From: PALSA-607 sp963825425
GTDB lineage: Bacteria > Actinomycetota > Actinomycetes > Acidothermales > Acidothermaceae
Reading direction: 5' to 3'
NCBI GenBank assembly: GCA_963825425.1
Contig: CAWGTF010000011.1
Coordinates: 248,001 to 312,000 of the forward strand
DNA length: 64,000 nucleotides
The position numbers and the translations under genes are program-made. Of the stretch, positions 59,796 to 64,000 are shown piece after piece. Every line of letters begins with the position of its first letter. Within the stretch, counting starts at the first letter, position 1. The notes beneath the pieces are model-generated. The model did not search any database, was not told the origin of the DNA, and saw only the letters and a program-made list of their open reading frames with translations.

Positions 59796-60383
59796 GTGTC
59801 GCCCGCTGGTCGCCGTCCCGGCAAGATCGATACCCGCACGCTGATCCTGGACGCCGCCCGTGACTGCTTTGCGGAGTCGGGCTATGACGCGACGACGATG
59901 AGAGCGATCGCCGGTCGGGCGGGCGTCGACCCGGCGCTCGTGCACCACTACTTCGGCTCCAAGAGCGAGTTGTTCGCCGCAGCCGTCGACTTCCCGTTCT
60001 CGCCAAGCGCACTGCTGCCGCCGCTGCTCGAGGACAGCGATGCCGGCGCGCGGATCGTGGCGATGTTCCTCTCCCTTTGGGACGACGAAGCGACTCGAGG
60101 ACGGATGCTGGCCGTCGTCCGATCGGCTATGCAGCACGAAGCCGCGGCCGTCATGCTCCGAACGTTCCTTCGCCGCGAAGTCGTCGGCACGTTCGTCAAC
60201 ACACTGCCCAGCGAGGACGCCGAATTGCGGGCGACGCTCGTCGGCTCGCAACTGATCGGGATGGCGATCGCCCGCTACGTCATCGCGCTGCCGCCGCTCT
60301 CGACCGCGTCGACGGCCGAGCTGGTCGCTGCATACGGCCCAACCATTCAGCGATATCTGACGGGAAAGGTGGGGATTGTCTGA
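59796..60383 (+). CDS. TetR-family transcriptional regulator
   Basis: 195 residues, intact. The N-terminal helix-turn-helix reads TMRAIAGRAGVDPALVHHYFGSKSELF, the canonical TetR motif; the C-terminal ligand domain is unassigned. GTG 59796 has GAGGGGG upstream. It starts 10 bp after the methyltransferase, so it may be cotranscribed. Its target is unknown. Confidence 0.88.
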   Translation: MSPAGRRPGKIDTRTLILDAARDCFAESGYDATTMRAIAGRAGVDPALVHHYFGSKSELFAAAVDFPFSPSALLPPLLEDSDAGARIVAMFLSLWDDEATRGRMLAVVRSAMQHEAAAVMLRTFLRREVVGTFVNTLPSEDAELRATLVGSQLIGMAIARYVIALPPLSTASTAELVAAYGPTIQRYLTGKVGIV

Positions 60384-60422
60384 TTTTCGGCGGGTACCGT
60401 CGCACTCAAGCCGACCTCGGCG

Positions 60423-61948
60423 ATGTCGATACGTGAGCAGGCAAGACTGGTCGATCGTGGAGGCGTGATGGCGTGGCTCGCAGTGTTGGCGTCGGGCGCG
60501 CTGCTTGCTGCTCTGATCGGGTGGGCGCGCACGATAACCGACCGAAATCGCGGACAGCAGGCCGTCATCGCCGCGTTCGACGCCATCGCGCAGGGTGACC
60601 TCGCGCGTCCGGTCGTCTTGCCCAAGGGCAGTGCGTGGCGCCCACTTGGTGCATCGATTGCTGAGGTGACCGGCGCACTGTCTCTCGCCCTCACCCGGAT
60701 CGAGGTTGCGAAGACCGAACTGAACGTCGGGTGGCATGACGTCGACAACATGGCGTGGAAGTCGTTGGAGACGACCGAGACAACCGCAGCACAGGCCACC
60801 GCCGCTGCGCGGGCGGCCGAGGGGATCTCCCAAAGCCTCCAACTGATCGCGGCAGCTACCGACGAGTTCGCCTCGACGATTCAAGAAGTTGCTCGGCACG
60901 CTTCTGAGGCATCGTCTGTCGCCTCAGCGGCAACCGACGAAGTCAATGCGGCGAACGCGACCGTGGCCGATCTCGCCGTCGCCTCGCATCACATCGAGGA
61001 AGTCCTGCGGTTCATCGGGAACATCGCTACGCAGACCCACCTGCTGTCCCTGAACGCCACGATCGAGGCAGCGAGGGCCGGCGAGGCGGGCCGCGGATTC
61101 GCTGTTGTCGCAGGCGAGGTCAAGCAGCTTGTCTCAGCAGACGGGTGCGGCGACCGCAAACGTCGGTGCGTCCGTCAGTTCGATCCAGGACGGTTCGGCG
61201 CAGGCCGCGGCGGCGATGGTCCGGGTTACCGACACGATGGTCAGGGTCAACGACAACCAGCATGGAATCGCATCCGCCGTTGATCAGCAGACTGCGACGA
61301 CTGCCGAGATCGGCCGCAATACCGCGAGTGCGGCGATGGGGTCGGCCGAACTTGCTGAGAACGTGGCGGCTCTCGTCGGCCACATCCGGCTGACCGCTTA
61401 CGCGGGCGCCCATGCGCGCAGTGTCGCGGCAGAGCTTGCCCGGATCGAGGAGTCGCTAACGCAGGTGCTGGCCCCTTACCGGTTCACCCCGGTTGCGCTC
61501 GATATCGAGGCCGAGGTCGACCTTCGCGGTACTGGCGTGCAGACCGCGGGCAACACCACGACCGTCTATCACTACGTGTTCGGCACGGGCATCAATGAGA
61601 TCGACTACTCCCCCGATTGGCGGCATTCAAAGGCCAACCTGGAGAGCAGTGGCAGTGACTCCTACTGCGGAATGGCGAACGGGGTCGCCACCGCCCGGTT
61701 CGTCGGCACCGGCGTTCGCTACTACGGCTTCGCGGAAGCGAACCACGGGATGATTGCGCTGTCGATCGATGACGGCCCGGAGACGATCGTCGATCAGTAC
61801 GGCGACTACCCGCGAGAGCCGGATGTTCTGGCAATCTCCGGTGCTGCCGCGTGGGACTCATGTCTTGCGCGCCCGCGCGACCGGCGATCAGAATCCGGCG
61901 TCCCGCTACATCTGGGTGACCCTCGAGCGGATCGAGATCGACGGCTAG
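60423..61948 (+). CDS. Methyl-accepting chemotaxis-like protein with C-terminal carbohydrate-binding-like domain (two frame breaks)
   Basis: About 508 residues. One N-terminal membrane helix (about residues 16-36) without an external loop is followed by a HAMP-like segment, then the receptor signalling domain with its hairpin tip IATQTHLLSLNATIEAARAG and GRGFAVVAGEVKQL. Beyond it lies a beta-sandwich-like domain (ATARFVGTGVRYYGFAEANH, IALSIDDGPETIVDQYG, SPVLPRGTHVLRARATG) of the sort normally attached to secreted glycoside hydrolases. Topology puts this domain in the cytoplasm. Frame changes lie near 61128 and 61845. Its stop abuts the stop of the next, convergent gene. Confidence 0.8.
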
Positions 61949-62185
61949 CTAGTCGCCGACCGGCCGTGGGGTCAGCTGACGCAGTCGTTCCTGCACTGTG
62001 TGCTGCACCAGCACCGGAATGTACTGAGTGACTCGCGCGCCCTGGTATCTGCTGGCCTCGCGGAAGACCGCGTCGTGCACCTCGACCTGGTCGGTGCGGT
62101 CGGCATATTTCCTCGTCAGTTGGTCGGCGACCCGGCCAAGTTGCTGCTCGAGTACGTCACCACGAACTTCCTGATCCACCGACAT
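61949..62185 (-). CDS. Small three-helix-bundle (DUF3562-like) protein
   Basis: 78 residues, intact, helical and charged: QLGRVADQLTRKYADRTDQV, then VHDAVFREASRYQGARVTQY and IPVLVQHTVQERLRQL. This resembles the small actinobacterial three-helix dimerisation proteins, whose role is unknown. ATG 62185 with AAGGAGCG upstream. It is divergent from the ABC exporter and convergent with the chemoreceptor. Confidence 0.65.
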   Translation of the reverse strand: MSVDQEVRGDVLEQQLGRVADQLTRKYADRTDQVEVHDAVFREASRYQGARVTQYIPVLVQHTVQERLRQLTPRPVGD

Positions 62186-62272
62186 GCGACGCGCTCCTTA
62201 TGTTTCGCCCGCTGCTTCCGGTTCGCTTTGATCGTTACCTTCCTTACCGGCTGTGTGGAGGGTCGCTGCCTT

Positions 62273-62288
62273 AAGTTCACCTGAACTT
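62273..62288. promoter_or_regulatory. Inverted repeat AAGTTCA-CC-TGAACTT
   Basis: Perfect 7-bp arms in the intergenic region between the divergent small protein and the ABC exporter, upstream of the exporter's -35 box. Likely operator; regulator not identified. Confidence 0.5.
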
Positions 62289-62329
62289 CATACGGAGGTC
62301 CGGCAAATGCTGATAAACCACCACACCGG

Positions 62330-62358
62330 TTGACAGCCGCAGCTGTTGCAGACATATT
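62330..62358 (+). promoter_or_regulatory. Probable promoter of the ABC exporter (TTGACA-17-CATATT)
   Basis: A consensus -35 (62330-62335), 17-bp spacer and CATATT -10 (62353-62358). It predicts a start near 62366, 16 nt before the ATPase ATG. It is the best sigma-70-type match noticed in the window. Confidence 0.6.
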
Positions 62359-62381
62359 CAACACGTCGATGAAATAGACTG

Positions 62382-63096
62382 ATGACCGGACCAGACGCCG
62401 TGCGCCTGCACGGGCTTCGCGTTGTCCGCGGGGGCCGCGAAATCCTGCACAGCATCGACGTCAGCGTCGCCGCCGGCACGATCACCGGCTTGCTCGGGCC
62501 GAGCGGCTCGGGCAAGACCACGCTGTTGCGCTGCCTCGTCGGCGTCCAGGTGATCGCGAGCGGCACGGTCGAGGTGCTCGGCACGCCGGCCGGCGACCCG
62601 ACACTTCGGCGCCGAGTCGGTTACGTGACGCAAGCGCCTTCGGTCTATCTCGATCTCAGCGTTCGCGAGAACCTGCAATATTTCGCCGCCGTGCTTGGCG
62701 CACCAGCAGCTGACATCGACACCGTGATTGCCGAGGTCGGGCTCGGACCCTCACGCAAGCGACGTGGTCAATCGCTTGTCCGGTGGTCAGCAGGCGCGGG
62801 TGTCGCTCGCGACAGCGCTGCTCGGGGCGCCCGAGCTGCTGGTGCTCGACGAGCCGACGGTCGGCCTCGATCCGGTGTTGCGGCGCGATCTTTGGGCCCT
62901 GTTCGGGCAGCTCGCGGCTCGCGGCGTGACGTTGATCATCTCGAGTCACGTGATGGAGGAAGCAGGTCACTGCCAGCAGTTGGTGTTGCTCCGCGACGGC
63001 GCCATCCTCGCGTGCGATACGCCGGCAGAACTGCGCCGGCAAACCGGGGTCGACGATATGGACGAGGTCTTCCTGCGACTGATCGAGGCGTCATGA
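62382..63096 (+). CDS. ABC-2-type exporter ATPase (frame broken near 62750)
   Basis: About 237 residues. Walker A GPSGSGKT, Q-loop in YVTQAPSVYLDLSV, signature LSGGQQARVSLA, Walker B LLVLDEPTVGLDP and switch His in ISSHVMEEA. It belongs to the DrrA/NodI-like group that powers drug or lipid export. The frame changes near 62750. The stop overlaps an ATG (ATGA at 63093-63096) that may be the original permease start. Confidence 0.87.
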
Positions 63097-63118
63097 TCAG
63101 CGGCGTCATGAGCACGAC

Positions 63119-63858
63119 ATGAGCAGGGCAATCACCCTCGCGACCGCGCGCCGTGTCCTCAACCAGCTTGCGGCGCGACCCGCGCACGATCGCGTTGCTT
63201 CTCGTCGTCCCGGCATTGTTGTTGTCTTTACTGCGCTGGCTGTTGACGAACCAGCGGGCGAACTTCGATCACATCGGCGCGCCGGTGTCTGGCGATCTTC
63301 CCGTTCGTCGTCATGTTCGTCGTCACGTCGGTCGCAACGTTGCGCGAGCGCACGACCGGCACTCTCGAGCGGTTGCTCACGATGCCGCTGAACAAGCTCG
63401 ACCTGCTGTTCGGGTACTCGCTCGCTTTTGGTGCTGTCGCGGTGGTGCAGGTCGGTGTTTGCGCCGCGCTTGCACTTGGTCCCCTCGGCTTGCAGATCGC
63501 CGGCGCTGGATGGCTGCTGTTCGTCGTCGGTGTGCTCGACGCGTTGCTGGGCATGGCACTTGGCCTCTTCCTGTCGGCCTTCGCCCGCACCGAGTTTCAA
63601 GCCGTCCAGTTCATGCCGGCGGTCGTGTTCCCCCAACTCTTGCTCTGCGGTCTGCTCACGCCGCGCTCTTCGATGGACACCGCGTTGCGCGCGGTTTCCG
63701 ATGTGCTCCCGCTGACGTACGCGATCGACGCCATGCAGCGGGTGACCAGGTCGAGCGGGTTCAACCAGCAGATCGGCGTCGACCTGCTGGTCGTCTGCGC
63801 GACCGCGGTGGCCGCCTTGATCCTGGGCGCGATCACGCTGCGCCGTCGAACTGCCTGA
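63119..63858 (+). CDS. ABC-2-type exporter permease (two or more frame breaks)
   Basis: Partner of the preceding ATPase, about six transmembrane helices. Joined across frames it reads RRDPRTIALLLVVPALLLSL, TSVATLRERTTGTLERLLTMP (the cytoplasmic coupling region) and GLLTPRSSMDTALRAVSDVLP. Breaks lie near 63168 and 63286. Another break near the start may move it to ATG 63093, giving an ATGA overlap with the ATPase. The transported compound is unknown. Confidence 0.8.
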
Positions 63859-63938
63859 GCCAACCCGCGATAGCCTTGAGGCGCACCCCGACGACATCGA
63901 TATCGGCGGTGGCGACGAGAAACTCGGAGGACGACGAC

Positions 63939-64000
63939 GTGCTGCGCCGCGTGTTGCTGTCGGTCGCGGCCAGCCCGCGCGTCAAGCGAGGGATCGAGGT
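63939..64000 (+). CDS. Possible proline dehydrogenase, N-terminus only (3' truncated)
   Basis: GTG 63939 follows GGAGG (63926-63930) and reads VLRRVLLSVAASPRVKRGIE to the window edge. This resembles the N-terminus of actinobacterial proline dehydrogenases, but 20 residues are too few for certainty. Confidence 0.35.
   Translation, partial: MLRRVLLSVAASPRVKRGIE

Noticed and set aside
62307..62333. Mini-frame MLINHHTG with a GGAGG site upstream of the ABC exporter
   Set aside because: It lies upstream of the predicted transcription start (TTGACA at 62330 overlaps its end), so it would not be in the exporter mRNA.

Overview
The window is a high-G+C chromosomal segment of an actinobacterium (Actinomycetota). 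The evidence is the gene content and order: an Lsr2 nucleoid protein, a DtxR/IdeR-type iron repressor, a DUF222-HNH (13E12-type) protein, DUF3180, the DUF2342 zincin, and the synteny dacB-DUF2342-tilS-hpt-ftsH-folE-folP-folB-folK-DUF3180-PH-PH-DUF2520-panC-nadB-nadC-coaX-lysS-lsr2-clpC, followed by mutY, disA and radA. The genus cannot be fixed from the sequence alone. No rRNA, tRNA, CRISPR array or insertion sequence was recognised.

Layout: 1-3.4 kb holds the end of a DUF885 protein, a pirin and a membrane diguanylate cyclase. 3.4-10.9 kb is a complete histidine-utilisation operon (hutH, hutU, an allantoate-amidohydrolase-like M20 enzyme, hutF, hutI) behind an unusual 420-bp leader. 11-12.4 kb is a DUF222-HNH gene. 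12.4-17.7 kb has a two-domain acetyltransferase and a polyamine-type ABC importer (potA-D-B-C). 17.7-26.5 kb has redox enzymes, a PAP2 membrane enzyme, an M15 lipoprotein peptidase, the iron repressor, CsbD, a PIN-PhoH ATPase and an NlpC/P60 wall hydrolase. 26.5-50.6 kb is the conserved housekeeping block: pyrophosphatase, PBP4, tRNA-lysidine synthase, FtsH, folate, pantothenate, NAD and CoA biosynthesis, LysRS, Lsr2 and ClpC. 50.6-57.2 kb carries mutY, a chemosensory trio (cheB, cheR-TPR, cheW), disA and radA. 57.2-64 kb has a Cys-rich protein, a TIM-barrel protein, a methyltransferase, a TetR regulator, a methyl-accepting protein with a C-terminal lectin-like domain, an ABC-2 exporter and the start of a probable proline dehydrogenase.

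Most genes are tightly packed, with ATGA or GTGA stop/start overlaps that imply translational coupling. At least nine genes have a TANNNT -10 box exactly 6-7 nt before the start codon, the signature of leaderless transcription.

A major caveat is the large number of frameshifts. More than 50 single-frame breaks interrupt otherwise well-conserved genes, including ones expected to be essential (lysS, coaX, folP, tilS, nadB, nadC). This looks like uncorrected sequencing indels, several of them apparent loss of a GC dinucleotide, rather than pseudogenes. Broken genes are therefore given as single CDS spans with the break positions noted.
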